From positions 9,660,151 to 9,724,150 of the forward strand of contig OZ020492.1 in assembly GCA_963971405.1 (NCBI GenBank): a stretch of 64,000 bases of DNA. Reading direction: 5' to 3'. The translations under genes were made by a program, and so were the position numbers. Position 1 is the first letter of the stretch. Each line of letters starts with the position of its first letter. Under the pieces are notes generated by a model. It ran no database searches and had not been told where the DNA came from. It saw nothing but the letters and a program-made list of their open reading frames with translations. Below are positions 10,185 to 22,683 of this stretch, one piece after another. Source of the DNA: Psococerastis gibbosa. Its lineage: Eukaryota; Arthropoda; Insecta; Psocodea; Psocidae.

Positions 10185-12178
10185 CATTGACCTGGGGACT
10201 GGTAGAGGGTCGAAATTTATATTGTAAAAAAATGTAAGACAAAATGCACAATGCCTAGTCAATTTAGAAAATGCATTAAATTTAGCTTTAGGACTGTAAG
10301 AATCGCACATAAATATGCTGTACGTGTTCCCAGATTTTCGTTTTACAAACTTGTTTTTTTCTTATTTTAAAATAACTGATTCTCTTGGGAGAATGTGCCT
10401 CTGAATGTTTCCCAAAGGTGTTTGATGTTTGGAGCTAATGCTTAGCATATGTCTATATGTCTGTCTTGCCTTGAAATACTTTTGGAAACATTGCACTGCA
10501 AAAGATCTTTCATTAATCTGATCGAAGCATCAAGAATAGATTGCAATATACACTTGAACGCGATTAGTAAATATAAGTCCGGCCAAGCTAGAAGTTCTTT
10601 ACTACCTTATGTTCTTTGCTAAACGAGGTTCGCCTCTACCACGTAAAATCAATAGATCCACTAATTCTCTCTCACGTGTGACTTGTGACTGCAAGTCAGT
10701 GAATCTCTCTCCATTTTGGGTCGAATTTACCTCTTGTAACCGAGGCGGTCATGGTCACTAAGATACAACTGCTTTTTTTGAAGCATCAGCAGAACCAGAA
10801 AAATCTTCTATATACTTACTTACTAGCCGACGCCCGCTCTTGGCATTTCTGCCAATAGGCGCCTCAAGGACCAGTAAAAATGTGCCGTGAGTGATGATCC
10901 TGCTCCGCCTTCCCTTACTAAGAATTTGACAACTGTACTGATGGGCAGATCGATCTCACAAAGCAGGCACGCTGGTGACTACGGTGATGCCTATTCTGTT
11001 GAGGTGGGCTGCCAATTGGCAGTAAGTCATGTCCATGAGTAGTACGAAAGGCAGCGAAGAACGTTGGTTGTGGCAGATTTTGGTCGGCAGGTTAATTTAC
11101 CGAGTTTATTTCTATCCGAGTCTCTAATACCCGAATTAATGGTAGCTATCAACTATCCGTAAAAGATAACATGGGAAACCGGCAGTGTCATGCCTCCCGT
11201 CACTGGGTTCCTTCAGTCAAACACCCTCTTCAGGACACTCTGGGGAGAGTCAAGGGCTGACGACATGAGCACCAGATTTAGGGTTGGTCTTGGTAAGTAC
11301 TGGAATCCAACGGATACTACACAGAGCATATTTTAAGGGAGCCCCATTGGGGCAAGGGTGCCCCCCAGTGAGGTGATTTTGCCCCCTATTTTTGGGCATA
11401 TTGGCCTACACTAATTGGGCACAAATTTCAAAACTAGAAATTAGAAAAAAAAAGAAATAATAGTCAAAAGTTATGTTGTCTTTCGTATTTATGGCGCCAA
11501 TTTTGTTTTTAACGTAACCAAAGAAGCCGTGGAACTTATTTATGGAGGGGGGTGGATACAAGCTAAATTTACACTATATAGAATAGCATTTAAATTTGTG
11601 CCACCCAGTGAAAATTTCTTAAAATATGCTCTGAATTACTATACGCCGCGCCACCATAAATTGTGTTTGGATAAAACATGGCGACAGCGTGCAGTATCAC
11701 TTACCAGCTCACCAATTACCATCACTTTTAGTAAAGAACCTTGGTCACGAGGTGACTTCCAACTTGGCCCGACTATGCTGTACATTACTTTTCAAAATCC
11801 AAAATAATTTGTCTAAAAATTGCGCAGTGAAAGAGAACTGCGGTAGCCTATATTTGTCAAGTTCTTCTACTCACAAAATTCATCCAGTATGGCCTCTATA
11901 TCCCGTCCGTTCTATATAATGTAGGCCTAACCTGTTAAGCATTATAAAATTCTAAATTAAGACGCCTATATAAATGAAATTTTCAAAAGAAGATTAAGAG
12001 GTGATAGCTGTCAAATTCCGTCTAAAAAGGGCTTATGAATGTAAAGTATTGTTGCAAAGGTAACTTAATGATATCTTGACAAGTTAAAAATACACGGAAA
12101 AATAAACAATTAACTATACTGGAAATACGCCTGAATATTATATATTATGTTGTGAACGGTTTCGGCACGATAATATAA
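10185..12178. other. Gene 1 downstream region, no gene recognised
   Basis: Sequence after the gene-1 stop contains an ATTAAA-type signal near 10275, which is a possible but unproven polyadenylation site. Around 10.82-11.06 kb the minus strand has open stretches of protein-like composition that may be decayed retroelement sequence, but no motif could be named. The remainder is featureless AT-rich DNA. Confidence 0.3.
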
Positions 12179-12562
12179 GGTGTCCATTCCACCGACCGGC
12201 TAGGGCTATTTACAAAAACGGTGACGTGGTAGCAGACATTCAAGACTTAGGTGGCGTTTCCACCGACCTCGCATTGCAGAATGCAAATGACATTGACGGA
12301 AATTAGAATTTTTCTTTTTATAGAAATCTATTAAAATGTTTGTACTTAACATATCCCATGACGCCATTTTTTAATTTTAGTTTCTTTGTTTGTGATTTTA
12401 CTGTATGATCATTGATCAATTTTAACTATGGCATAGAGGAAAATAAACATTTCTGTCAATTCTGCAATGCGAGGTCGGTGGAAACCCCGCCTAAGTCTTG
12501 AATGTCTGCTACCACGTCACCGTTTTTATAAATAGCCCTAGCCGGTCGGTGGAATGGGCGCC
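12179..12562. mobile_element. Foldback MITE family C, copy 2
   Basis: Same architecture as the 9.5-kb copy: GGTGTCCATTCCACCGACC at the left, the reverse GGTCGGTGGAATGGGCGCC at the right, and long internal arms containing GACGTGGTAGCAGACATTC. The right flank is TTA and the left flank is ATAA, so a TA-rich target is possible. The right arm has lost some bases, giving a lopsided hairpin. Confidence 0.85.
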
Positions 12563-13408
12563 TTATCATATAGTAACAATTTACTGAATCAAAGTCAAGT
12601 CTAATTTTCAAGGCTATTCACCTGTCAGTGAGTGCGATTAAGATGGAAGAGTTGGTAATTTTTTTATCATTGACAGTATTATATACCTATAGAACGTAGA
12701 ATATCAGCACCCCAAAATTGAAGCTGTTTTTTTATTTTTTTTATTTCCTAATTACTATGTATGTTATTGAAGATTTATTCCATCATTGCAAGTTGAAAAT
12801 ACATTACAGTATCTTGTATGTTAGTCTTCTTCAGCTTCAATGTACGGAATCTTTATTAACTTGACCTTGCAGCGCGTGCTCATTCTAAACCGTTATATTT
12901 CGGAGTGGGTTACCCGTATATTCAGATCCGTAATGTAAAATATGAAAATAAATATATGAATAAACTTCCTTAGTAAATTAAGTAAAAATATATAATAAGG
13001 GAATAGAAATTTTCCATATCCTCTTCCTGAAGATTTCCCAATTTCGATCCCTATTCATTGTCCCGAATTAGCCTAAGCCCTAATTTTGTTGTTGTATCAA
13101 AAGCCCTATTTTGTACATGATTCGTCCATAATTTTTCGGATTTTGACAGTTATCGTCTTTGTTTTGAATAGTCATTGTTGTTATCAGGGTGCTCTAAACG
13201 GGGGAATCAGCAACTTGTTAGAAAGATTTTAAAAGTAATTAAATTTTTTTAACAAGCTTAAACCACCATTTAACTTTTCACTATTAACCTTCCTTTGAAT
13301 TAAATTTGTAACATTACCATGGCTAATAAAAATGTCATAGCGACAACAAAACGCTATGGCACGTTAATCCACTGGGGTTTTTCTGATTTGCGCCTGAGAA
13401 TCCTTTCT
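12563..13408. other. AT-rich intergenic stretch
   Basis: No exon with supported splice sites, RNA gene or repeat was recognised. Confidence 0.35.
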
Positions 13409-13770
13409 CTAGAGTCTAGACCATTGCTTACTTTCAGATGTTGTGGTCTGCAACATGCCTGATAGCCGCGCTTTTCCCCTTCGCAGTGTTGGTAAGGGGT
13501 TAACCCAGGCGCACCGGAAAAACTTTCCTTTTGTGTCCCGTTTCAAAGTCCATTTCTCTACCAACTGGACTATGGCGGTGCCATTAAATTTATTGACTTC
13601 GATGGCCAGGTGGTAACGTGCCTGCACTTGTGCGAGTCTTTACACGCCATGCGATCGGAGACGTGTCTTAACTCAACACGGGTACTAACCTATAGAGGCG
13701 ACTGAAGAGGTTAATCCGATACATTCATTAAATTGCTTGTATGCGATTAATCTTTTTTTAAAGGAAAAAA
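13409..13770 (+). repeat. SINE-like family B copy
   Basis: The first part (to about 13595) has 'GTTGTGGTCTGCAACATGCC', 'CCATTTCTCTACCAACTGGA' and related blocks. The second part (13597-13765) is the family-B unit ending 'CGGATACATTCATTAAATTG' plus a T run. The two parts adjoin here as at the window start, suggesting they belong to one composite element. Confidence 0.6.
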
Positions 13771-16700
13771 AATATCAATAAAAATTAGAAGTCTTCTCCA
13801 TCAAGGCTATTTCTCCCCTTTAGATAACCCAAAATAATATTTATATTCTTCAAATGATTTAAAAAAGATAAAAATTGAAGACAGTAAGAAGAACGCTTGT
13901 TTTGTTGGATGGCCTGGACGTAAGCTAAGTATACGAAACAGGTGTTCTTTTGAATGTTTTTTGTGGTCGTCCCAGAGAGGATTACTATTTACTATTGTCT
14001 GGTTATGGTATAAACGAAATGCGAGGGAAACAACGTGTATTTTAAGAAGACTGTGTTATAAGTAGCCACTAAGCACAAAACGTGGTCTCGTTATAGTATT
14101 CATCTTTGTGGAAAGACACAAACGACACGACAATGAGAGCGGGTTGGTGTCGAACACGGTTTTGTTTACATTTAAAAAAATCAAAGTTTTTGTAATTTGT
14201 ATTATTTCACCTCTGCAAATGAAGGAGTTAGAAGCCACGTAACATAGGCCTGTGTGCACTTTGTGATATATCGTATTTGGTTGAGTGCAATATGGGCTGC
14301 AGCCTGCTCGAAAAGCTAGTTTCCGTTAGTATCCAACCAATCTGTATAATCAATTCATGTATTCTACGGTCATTTCATGCCATGAATTGGCCCTTCTTGC
14401 TTGCTCATGCTCATGGAAAATGGAGAAGTATATACTCTTTTCCCTATACTTAATGAAATATTGTAAGAAGTTCCACCCTAGCCACAAAGGGCCCACGCTT
14501 ACTTGTCTTCTAAGATAAACTGAAAAAGACCGTGCGGGGAGGGGGGGTCAACTTATAATGTGCCTCATTTCTTTAGATTCACTCCACTATCCAGGTGCGT
14601 GAATTTGAAGAACATGAGCGTTTATGTTATGCTATGTTTGTTTATATAAAAGATACCTTTAGCTGGCTTTTTCGCCACGTGGCATAGTGAAGACGCAGCA
14701 TTTGACTTAAATACATAGTAAAGAGTATGTTCGTTTAGGAGAAAAATACACATTAGAAGTTCCCTTAGGACCGGTAGATACGGACGATTCTACCAGCCGT
14801 GATTTACCGACGTTTTTACCATTGTAGAGATAGAGCTTAGTGAATGGTCGGTGCAAAACCACAGAGTCTAATGCAGAACAGTTCTAAGACGTGTCTATGT
14901 GCGGCGTGCTTCACACCGTCTTCTAAAATCGGCAAGAAATCTCCTGCTGGTCTATGGCTCAGAAGACAGGTATGGAAAGGCCCTTAGAATTCATGGTCGG
15001 GGCACTCTATTCTCCATGTGTATAGAAGGGCATGCATTGACTGTATATGTAGTCTTGTTACAGCGTTCGGCATTGCTTGTGGAAACACAGTGCCTTCTTG
15101 TTGGAACTTGTCTTGCAGCAACTTGCTATGTGAACTATGTACACCATAAGCTGAAATTGTCAGTACTGTCAATCAAGACTGCCTAAACCCTGTCAGAACG
15201 CAAACAATAGCTGGTCTGCTGGGAGTAAGCAGTTGCGTAAGGTGGTTTGGATACCTGGGCTATAGCGTAGCAAAAACAGAACTAAATTTAGCTACCTAAG
15301 CTTAGAAATGTATAACCCAAAAAGGGTCGAATTGCCTCAAGATCTCCGTTATTAAGAAAGTAGATCTTGAGAAACAGATATAGTAATGCCCTGTAGGGGC
15401 ACAATAGGCAACTGAAGGCTTACGTGCATTGACGTAACCCAAAATAAAATATTAATAGAATCTATAACTCTTCCGTGCCATTTGGTAGCACCCACCGCTC
15501 TAGGTTATCTAGTTCATAGACTTCGATGGTATAGCCTATATATGCCAACACTTTTCTTTTCCTTCGATGTGCTTTACACACGACAGATTATTAAAATTGT
15601 TGTAATGCTAAGAATAGTAGCATAATTATCAGACAACTTGTTACACTTCAACATTTGTAATAGCCTAATAGTGTTAAGCCTATAATCAAATTTCAAACAG
15701 GTATTTCATGTTTGGCTGGCAGATCTATACGGCAGTACCTGGCCTACTGTTGATCAGAAAACAATCATTGTGAGGTACTACAATTATTGACCCTAATTCC
15801 TACCACTATGGGCGTAGCTAGGATTTATCCAGGGGGGGGGGGGGGCAGGTGCAAAAGTTCGATTTAATAGATTGGTTTTCGCGGGCTTATTTGAGGTTTT
15901 TTTTTAATATTAACATTAAAATCAAATTTATATTATACTGTTTAAATTCCTCGCAATTTTTTAGATTAAATTCATCTACTTTTTTCCTGTGAAATTTGAC
16001 TTTGTGCAAGTGGTAGATTCTGATCAACCGCATTAACCAGTGGCAGATCGAGGATTTGCGTCAGAGGGAGAGAAAAGGGTCCCTGGGTCAAAGCTGAAGT
16101 AGGCTATATGAACAAACAGTAAATGTGTTTTTATTCCAAATTTGTCACCTGCTTTACGCTGGCCCGGAGCCCTTCTGCCACAGTTACACCTTATCAATAA
16201 TTTGAGACTTGCTCCAACCGAAGAGAAGATGCAATTGTGTCATGCTAATAAATAAACAATGGAATATATAAGACTGGGAGCAGCCGGTCCCACCATCGTT
16301 TGAAAAATATCTGTAAGATGAACCATGCCTTTTAAAGTGATTATGGGAACCGCTTTAAATTGGTAATAGCGTTTTTGTTAAGACCCACATTTGGGCCAAA
16401 CCTGAGGCTCTTGACGAGAAAGCCTTTTTTCAAAGTAAAAAAAATACGTTTACGGGAGAAGGACAAAAGTTATGGGTTGGATTGGATAGATTGACTGCAG
16501 ATGGCGTGTCAATCGAAGTTTGACCGAGATCTTTACCTTGTTCCTTGTCCTACCTCAGTCTGGCTGGATTATTAGGTGGGGTGAGTTCTTGCTACCGAGC
16601 GTCGGTTGGTTAAGTTCTTGAAACCTGGCGTCGGGTGCACTTTTTTTCGGCTTGGCTCGTTTATATTGTCCATAAGACAAGTGAAAGTATTATTATTTAA

Positions 16701-16865
16701 AAATGTTTTATGGATGTTAGTCTACTAAATTGGCCCATAAAACCTTGCACTGATGCCATCGATTTTTTGGCATTATTGGTATTGTTTCCAGATGAATTTT
16801 GTCCACTGGCAAAGTGGTACACATGCTCAATGTCAACCCACAACTGCTACAATGGATAAGCTGAG
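13771..16865. other. Intergenic stretch with isolated G run
   Basis: About 3 kb without a supportable gene. At about 15808-15848, 'GGGCGTAGCTAGGATTTATC' runs into a G run, which resembles the left end of the short G-run MITEs, but no right end was found. Several ORFs of 60-95 codons show no motif and no splice context. Confidence 0.35.
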
Positions 16866-17030
16866 ACTTCGATGGCCAGGTGGTAACGTGCTTGCTGATG
16901 TGCGAGTCTTTACACGCCATGCGATCGAAGACGTGTCGTAACTCAACACGGGTACTAACCTGAGGAGGTTAATCGGATACATTCATTAAATTGTTTGTAT
17001 GCGATTCACCTTTTTTCGTAAGAAAAAAAA
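16866..17030 (+). repeat. SINE-like family B copy
   Basis: The unit 'TTCGATGGCCAGGTGGTAAC' to 'CGGATACATTCATTAAATTG' followed by a T/A-rich tail. It is about 85-90% similar by eye to the 13.6- and 41.3-kb copies, with a small internal deletion after 'GGGTACTAACC'. A 22-base C run follows at about 17090-17111. Confidence 0.65.
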
Positions 17031-17807
17031 AAATGCTTACCATTGAGAGCATAACTGAATCAAGTTCGGATACGAGCCTTAGTGTAGGTAACCCCCCCCC
17101 CCCCCCCCCCCGCGCAATAACAGCTCGCAGTCTTAAACAAACCAAGGTTTCCTCTCCCTAGTCACAATTGCATCTTCTCTTCGGGTTGAGCATGACTCAA
17201 ATCGTTGATAAGGTGTAGCTGTTCTTATGGATTCCCTCTGCCGATGGTATTCTTTGCCGGAAGTGCTCAAAATAATTTATTATTATTGGTGGATTTCTTT
17301 AACAAACTTAATTTTTAAACCTTTATTTTGGCTAACTCTAGTTTACATGGCAAATTTTAATTTATTTATTGTTTATTCACTGAAGTGAAATATCACAAAC
17401 TCACTAATTGCTTGTTATAAGTACCATAAATTACTAACCATGGCAATCCAAGGGAACCGGGGGTCGGAAGGTCTCCCCCGGGGGAGACTTCGAAAGTACA
17501 AAAGGAAATAGAAGGGTTTTTTGCCCTTTTTGCCATGTGTGCCCACTTCTCGCCCTATTACATATATTATCATCTATATATGGTTGTCTATAGTTATGAT
17601 GTTATTATACGCAGCCCACCACGCCATTATATACAAATATACCCACTGTATTCAAATTAGTTTAATGTCATAGCCTCAGATTTAAATTAGATAAAAAATG
17701 TTGTCACATTATAATAGCACTAATAAAATCAACTGTTAAATAATGGCTATTATTATTTTTTCCTTGAGAGACTAACCTTACATTATGTTATGTTTATAAA
17801 TATGAAA

Positions 17808-18190
17808 TGAAATGAAATGAAATGAAAAAACGACTTTATTGCAAACAAAAGGCGAGCAATAAGCCTATAAAGTCTTGTTGTCATGCTAACCTTAAGTATG
17901 TTATTTTTATAAGTATAAGTATAAGTAGTCAGAATGGCGTAGAGGTAACGACTCGGACTATCATCCAGAAGGTGACTGGTTCGAGTCCCACCCGAATGCC
18001 AAAATTTTCTAGTGGTACAATTATTTATCTTCTGACTACCATGCTTCGGAGGGCATGTAAAGCCGGCGGTCCCGGCAGTCTTCCCTGACTGTCGATAGGT
18101 TAAACAGGAGGCTGTTGATGCAACCTGAAACCTCCTGTACCACGGGTAGTACCACCCCGACACGAATTTACTTTACTTTTACTTTTTACC
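17808..18190 (+). repeat. tRNA-derived SINE variant with clear A and B boxes
   Basis: At 17935-18000 the head contains TGGCGTAGAGG (fits the A-box consensus) and GGTTCGAGTCC (perfect B box), 50 bp apart. The body shares 'CATGCTTCGGAGGGCATGTA' with family A, then has its own module 'AGGAGGCTGTTGATGCAACC'. The preceding AAATG repeats plus 'CGACTTTATTGCAAAC' (17808-17885) are the tail of another element whose relative is at 50965-51055. No anticodon arm of a working tRNA is formed. Confidence 0.75.
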
Positions 18191-18463
18191 TTAAGTATGT
18201 TATTTTTATAAGTTATGTTTATAAGTAAGTTTCATTTAAAGGTGAAGGTATTGGTGGTAGAGTTGTCATTGAACATTCATGTGATTTATTTAAAAAAATT
18301 CGCGGGTCTTGTCCATTTTAAGAAAGAAAGAAACTTGTTTTTATTTTCCATATGGGCGAATTTTGGGCCTTTCGGCCCACTCTCACAATTAACCCATTTT
18401 AGCATAAATTATTTGACATGTAATAAAATTAAAATTAACTACTAGTTAATTCAGTATCCTATA

Positions 18464-18845
18464 GGCGCCCATTACATTGACCGGCTAGGGCTATTTCCAA
18501 AACGGCGACGTGGTAGCAGACACTCAAGACTTAGGTAGCGTCCCCACCGACCTCGCATTGCAGATTGCAAGTGACATTGACGGAAATGTTTGTTGTTTTT
18601 TTTATAGAAATCTATTAAAATGTTTGTAATTAACATATCCCATGAAGCCATTTTTTAATTTTAGTTTGTTTGTTTGTGATTTTATTGTATGATCATTGAT
18701 CAATTTTAACTATGGCATAGAGGAAAATAAACATTTCCGTCAATTCTGCAATGCGAGGTCGGTGGAAACGCCACCTAAGTCTTGAGTGTCTGCTACCACG
18801 TCACCGTTTTGGAAATAGCCCTAGCCGGTCAATGGAATGGGCACC
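18464..18845. mobile_element. Foldback MITE family C, copy 3
   Basis: Starts GGCGCCCATTACATTGACC and ends with the reverse GGTCAATGGAATGGGCACC. The flanks are CTATA on the left and TAAG on the right, consistent with a TA target as in Tc1/mariner-type MITEs (inference). The arms contain the same GACGTGGTAGCAGACACTC block as the other copies. Confidence 0.85.
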
Positions 18846-19011
18846 TAAGTAATGCAATGTAAGACTAGGGGGAACAGGTTTCCAGCAAGATCATTCAAAA
18901 GACTACTCAAAACATCACAACTACAATGGAAGAAGTCAATGAGCCTATTAACATCATTTGCCTGTCTCATTATTCTTGTATGAAGGGAATTTTGTCCAAG
19001 GGTGCATGATA

Positions 19012-19517
19012 GAACAGAGGCGGTTCCAGACCTCATAAAAGGGGGAGGCACTTTTCAGTGCCGTAACGATAGGTTTTCAAGGGTGTATAATTTGGCGCCT
19101 CTCCACCTACTTTCAAAAAAGTTGCTCAGGAGCCAGAGGGCTGGAATATTGGGGTTTTACGCATTTCGAGAGCAATAAGGCTTATATATTACAAAGAATC
19201 AACATAATTATGGACACGGTAGGCCCGGGGGTTTCCCCCCGGGAAAAAGTTTCTGAAAAATAGGGCTGAAATAGTGAGGTTTTGTGCAATTTGAGAGCAA
19301 TAAGGCTTATATACTACAAAGAATCAATGTAGTGGCGGGCAAGGGGGGCCCGGAGGTCCCCCCCGGGAGAATTTTTTTGAAAAGTAGGGCCGAAATAGTG
19401 AGGTTTTGCGCATTTTGAGTGCAGTAACACTTAGATTTTAGAGGCAAAGAATATAACTGCTGGTCAAAGGGGGGGGGGGCAATTGCCCTCAGTGCCGGTC
19501 GCTATGTCCGCCTCTTT
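19012..19517. repeat. Tandem G-run repeat inside a putative MITE
   Basis: Three units of about 122 bp begin near 19140, 19262 and 19385 with AGGGCTGAAATAGTGAGG or close variants, continue through 'GAGAGCAATAAGGCTTATAT' and end in a CCCGGGAGG/CCCCCGGGA-type palindrome. The block lies between CAGAGGCGG (19015) and CCGCCTCTTTG (about 19508), which may be the ends of one element. A related unit fragment lies at about 46630. Confidence 0.6.
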
Positions 19518-19775
19518 GATATGTAGCATATGATCGTTGCTAAATTATTAGTATAACCTGAAGAAAGACAGACTTGTAGGGAAGCCATGGGTGAGGCAAT
19601 GTCTCAGGCGATTAGCCTTTTTGGCCTTTGGTGGTATTGGAATGCGGAAATTGATAGATTCGTACTAATTAAGAAGAAATCCCTCTTTTTTCCTTTTTTA
19701 ACTTTACTATGAATTTTTTGGACCAAGGCAAACTTCTCATGAAGCATCTGCCATGAAGCCATAAACGGGTGCATA

Positions 19776-19951
19776 CAGGGTCGTAGCCAAGGGGGGGTTC
19801 ATGGGGGTTCAACCCCCCCCCCCCCCGAAATGAAATGGCTTCATACTAGATAGAATCGGATTTTGAGAGGAAAAATAAAAACTGCTATGTAATATCCAAT
19901 GAAATTCCTAACCCCCCCCCAAAAAAAAAACAAATCCTGGCTACGGCCTTG
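19776..19951. mobile_element. Short G-run hAT-type MITE with perfect TSD GGTGCATA
   Basis: A 176-bp element starts CAGGGTCGTAGCCAAGG and ends in CCTGGCTACGGCCTTG (inverted repeat). A G run sits just inside the left end and C runs inside. It is flanked on both sides by GGTGCATA (19768-19775 and 19952-19959). Eight-base duplication and CAGGG/CAAGG termini point to mobilisation by a hAT transposase. A close relative without a visible duplication is at 23231-23406. Confidence 0.85.
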
Positions 19952-20127
19952 GGTGCATAAGAAGTAGAAGAAATGTTTTTCAAAATAGTAATCCACAGTT
20001 TGTAGCTGTTTAGTCACAGTTTATGAATGCGTTTTTGGAGCTGGGTTTGAATTTTTTCACGCCTTCAAAAACTATTGCCATGAATGGTGCTGGTAAGGTT
20101 AGTTTAGATGCTGCCAAATTTTTAATC

Positions 20128-20305
20128 CATCGACCTTGCATTGCAGAATGCAAATGACATTGACGGAGCTATAGTATAGAAGAAAATAAACATTTCCGTC
20201 AATTCTGCAATGCGAGGTCGGTGGAAACCCCGCCTAAGTCTTGAATGTCTGCTACCACGTCACTGTTTTTGTAAATAGCCCTAGCCGGTCGGTGGAATGG
20301 GCGCC
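20128..20305. mobile_element. MITE family C, left arm mostly deleted
   Basis: Only about 40 bp of the left arm (CGACCTTGCATTGCAGAATG) remains, joined to a nearly complete right arm ending GGTCGGTGGAATGGGCGCC. The AT-rich centre is reduced to a few dozen bases. Confidence 0.75.
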
Positions 20306-21090
20306 TAAGCGTTGTGGTACCTATACTATATGGTTCTGGTAACCTAATATAGGGGACAGTAGCCTAGCCTAGCCTAGTCGCTATGGAAGATACACACACG
20401 CTATGTTATTAACTATGAATGGTCTCTAGTCGTATGTATGGTCATTTAACATTTTCGAACTCATCTGAGCGGAGCGTGCCACATACTTATGTCATCTGTG
20501 TCACTTTACTGAGAAATTGCCCTTCTTCTTCTTCTTCTTTTGCTTCGAACTACCCTGGGACCACTTCTCAGAATTGCTTCAGGGTGGGTGGGTATTTGTC
20601 ACCAAAGTCCATCGCAGCCATCGGTTGCCACCAGGGGTCACGACCTCTAGGAGCCCTCTGTAACAGGTCTCTTCTTCTTCTTTGCTTTATCTTGGGACCA
20701 GTTCTCAATGCTGCTTCAGGGTGGGTGGGGATAAGACATGATGAGAAAATGTCAGAAGACCAAATACCGAAAATGTACGAAGCTATGAAGACGTCCACGA
20801 AACCACTGGAAGGATAGATTATAGAAACCGAGCTCCATCACGAGTTGTGAGTTCGTAGATGGTAGAGAGTCGTGCAACAGGGATGAAATACTGTTGTTGA
20901 GGAGACCGAAGCCCTTCAAATGCTGTAGATGGAGCCTTCGAAAACAATGCTAGTGCTATACCTATACTACTACTCGTATGTATCAAAATATAAAGAAGCA
21001 TTTCTTCTGCTTAAACTTTTATCAGAAATTGACAAAACAAACATTAGACCGGTACCCCAAAAATTTCCATCGGTGGAGTCGCTCCAATTA
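20306..21090. other. Intergenic stretch with a local duplicated motif
   Basis: 'GACCACTTCTCAGAATTGCT' with GGGTGGGTGGG (about 20560) recurs with changes near 20698, within 140 bp, so a local duplication exists. A 132-codon ORF over it (20419-20817) has no recognisable motif and no splice support, so it is not annotated as a gene. Confidence 0.3.
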
Positions 21091-21339
21091 GAATGTAATG
21101 GTACAGACTCCGACTTTCACCCGAAAGGTCAGGACCTGTAGAGTAGTGGTAAAGACTCTGACTTTCACCCGAAAGGTTGTTGGTTCGAGCCTCACACTTG
21201 CTACATTTTCTGGCCATGCTTCGGAGGGCATGTAAAGCAGGCGGTCCCTGGTCTTCCTAGTTGAGTGTAAGAGAGGGCTTTATAGCCCTAACTCCGCTAA
21301 GTTGGATTAGTAATAGAACAAGAAAAGTCAATATTAAAG
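21091..21339 (+). repeat. tRNA-derived SINE family A (with a partial head duplication)
   Basis: A short head fragment ('GACTCCGACTTTCACCCGAA') precedes a full copy with 'GTAGAGTAGTGGTA', the B-box region GGTTCGAGCC, 'TGCTTCGGAGGGCATGTAAA', 'GTAAGAGAGGGCTT' and 3' 'TTAGTAATAGAACA'. It abuts family D and another truncated SINE, forming a nested cluster. Confidence 0.8.
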
Positions 21340-22181
21340 AACCGGTCCGAGTTTACTCGAACATGCTTTCCAATTTATCAACATTAGTAGATAGCGAATA
21401 TCAGAAATTTAATGGTAAATAATTTTCCAGTGGTTAAATTTCCGATATCTCGGGGGGAGGGGGGGGGGGTTGTCCACCTGACGTCACTGGAAGTGAGGTA
21501 AATTCTAGATAGGTCAGACAAACAGATTAATTACCACACAGCAATAATGGCGGGGCACGCAATGCATTTGAGCGGGAATTCTATATCATTTTTTCAAAAA
21601 ATAATTTTTTGTGCAAAACTAAATATTTTTTTGGTTTTGGAAAAGCAACCTATCCGGTTTCGTTACTCAATTTAACACCTAAAACATGCCTGAAGGTAGA
21701 AATCATCAATAGAAAGGTTTCGCAGAAAAATTACTTTTTAGTCATTTTTCATTAAAATGTAGTTATTTTTATTTTTTTACCCCCAGAATCAAACTATCAA
21801 GGGGCAAGCGACCCCCCTCATTTTGTCAACATTAATAACGACTACAATATATGAGAATTTAAAAAGAAATCGTTGGAGCCGTTTTTGAGAAATAATTTTT
21901 TTAGACGTTTTTTTGAAGTTTTTTGGGAATAAAACCCCCCCAAATTGAGTTAGCCCCAAATAAAAAAATGATCTAAAGGTATGATTTTTGTGAACGTACA
22001 TGCCAAATTCCACCCAAATCCACCGAGTAGTTTGCCCGGAAATCGATGAACAGACAGACCGACAGACCGACAGACCAACAGACAGACAGATATTTCGTAA
22101 AAACCACTTATTTTGGTTCCTGGGACCTCAAAACGTGTAAATCCGTTGATATCTCGGCATCGAAAATTTCGACCCTCTCAC
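21340..22181 (+). mobile_element. Family D retroposon-like element with 17-bp flanking repeat
   Basis: An 842-bp copy bounded on both sides by a perfect 17-bp repeat (AAAAGTCAATATTAAAG at 21323-21339 and 22182-22198). It starts AACCGGTCCGAG and ends ...TTTCGACCCTCTCAC. Duplications of this length are usual for target-primed retrotransposition. However, the duplicated bases are themselves SINE-A tail sequence, so recombination between SINE tails is an alternative. No coding capacity is apparent. Confidence 0.7.
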
Positions 22182-22198
22182 AAAAGTCAATATTAAAG

Positions 22199-22345
22199 GT
22201 TGTTGGTTCGAGTCCCACACTTGCTACATCATCTGGCCATGCTTCGGAGGGCATGCAAAGCAGACGGTACCGGGTTTACCTAGTTGAGTGTAAGAGAGGG
22301 CTTTATAGCCATACCTTCGCTAGGTTGGTTTAGTAATAGAACAAA
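22199..22345 (+). repeat. 5'-truncated SINE family A
   Basis: Begins at 'GTTGTTGGTTCGAGTCCCAC' (B box intact, head missing) and ends 'TTAGTAATAGAACAAAAAGT'. It follows directly on the family-D insertion. Confidence 0.75.
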
Positions 22346-22461
22346 AAGTCAATATTTATTTTAAAATTTCCCCTGAGAATGTATGAGTGTCTGTTTGTTA
22401 TTCTCTTTTCGGCCCTGGGTAATTCATTGGGTTTTTTTTGTTGCAAATTGTAGCTCTAGCA

Positions 22462-22683
22462 GGCGTGGTAATACAGGAAAGTGGTTGTAGATTGGCTTGC
22501 TTCGGCCACTTGACATTGACCGTAGAGAAGAAATGGTACACCAGTCGGGTCAAAAGAACTGGTGTAAGGAGCGCGGCTCACTGGCCTGACCACTCACTAG
22601 TCAGTCTGCGTGCAGTTTTCAACCGAACAACTAGTAAAAATCAAAATTCAGGAGCTCCTTTATGGCAATACTTTAAGATTAAG
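22462..22683 (+). other. Possible orphan exon
   Basis: An open frame sits between an acceptor-like site (T-rich tract then GTAG ending at 22461) and a strong donor (AAG|GTACGTG at about 22683). The encoded segment includes GCRLACFGHLTLTVEKKW and VFNRTTSKNQNSGAPLWQYF. No family is recognised and no partner exon was found, so this could be chance. Confidence 0.2.

Noticed and set aside
10820..11060. Possible retroelement coding remnant on the minus strand
   Set aside because: Protein-like composition but stops in every frame and no motif that can be named.
14899..15186. 95-codon ORF
   Set aside because: No domain, no splice sites at its borders and no neighbouring exon; consistent with chance.
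20419..20817. 132-codon plus-strand ORF
   Set aside because: It spans a local duplication, has no motif or splice support, and composition is not convincing.
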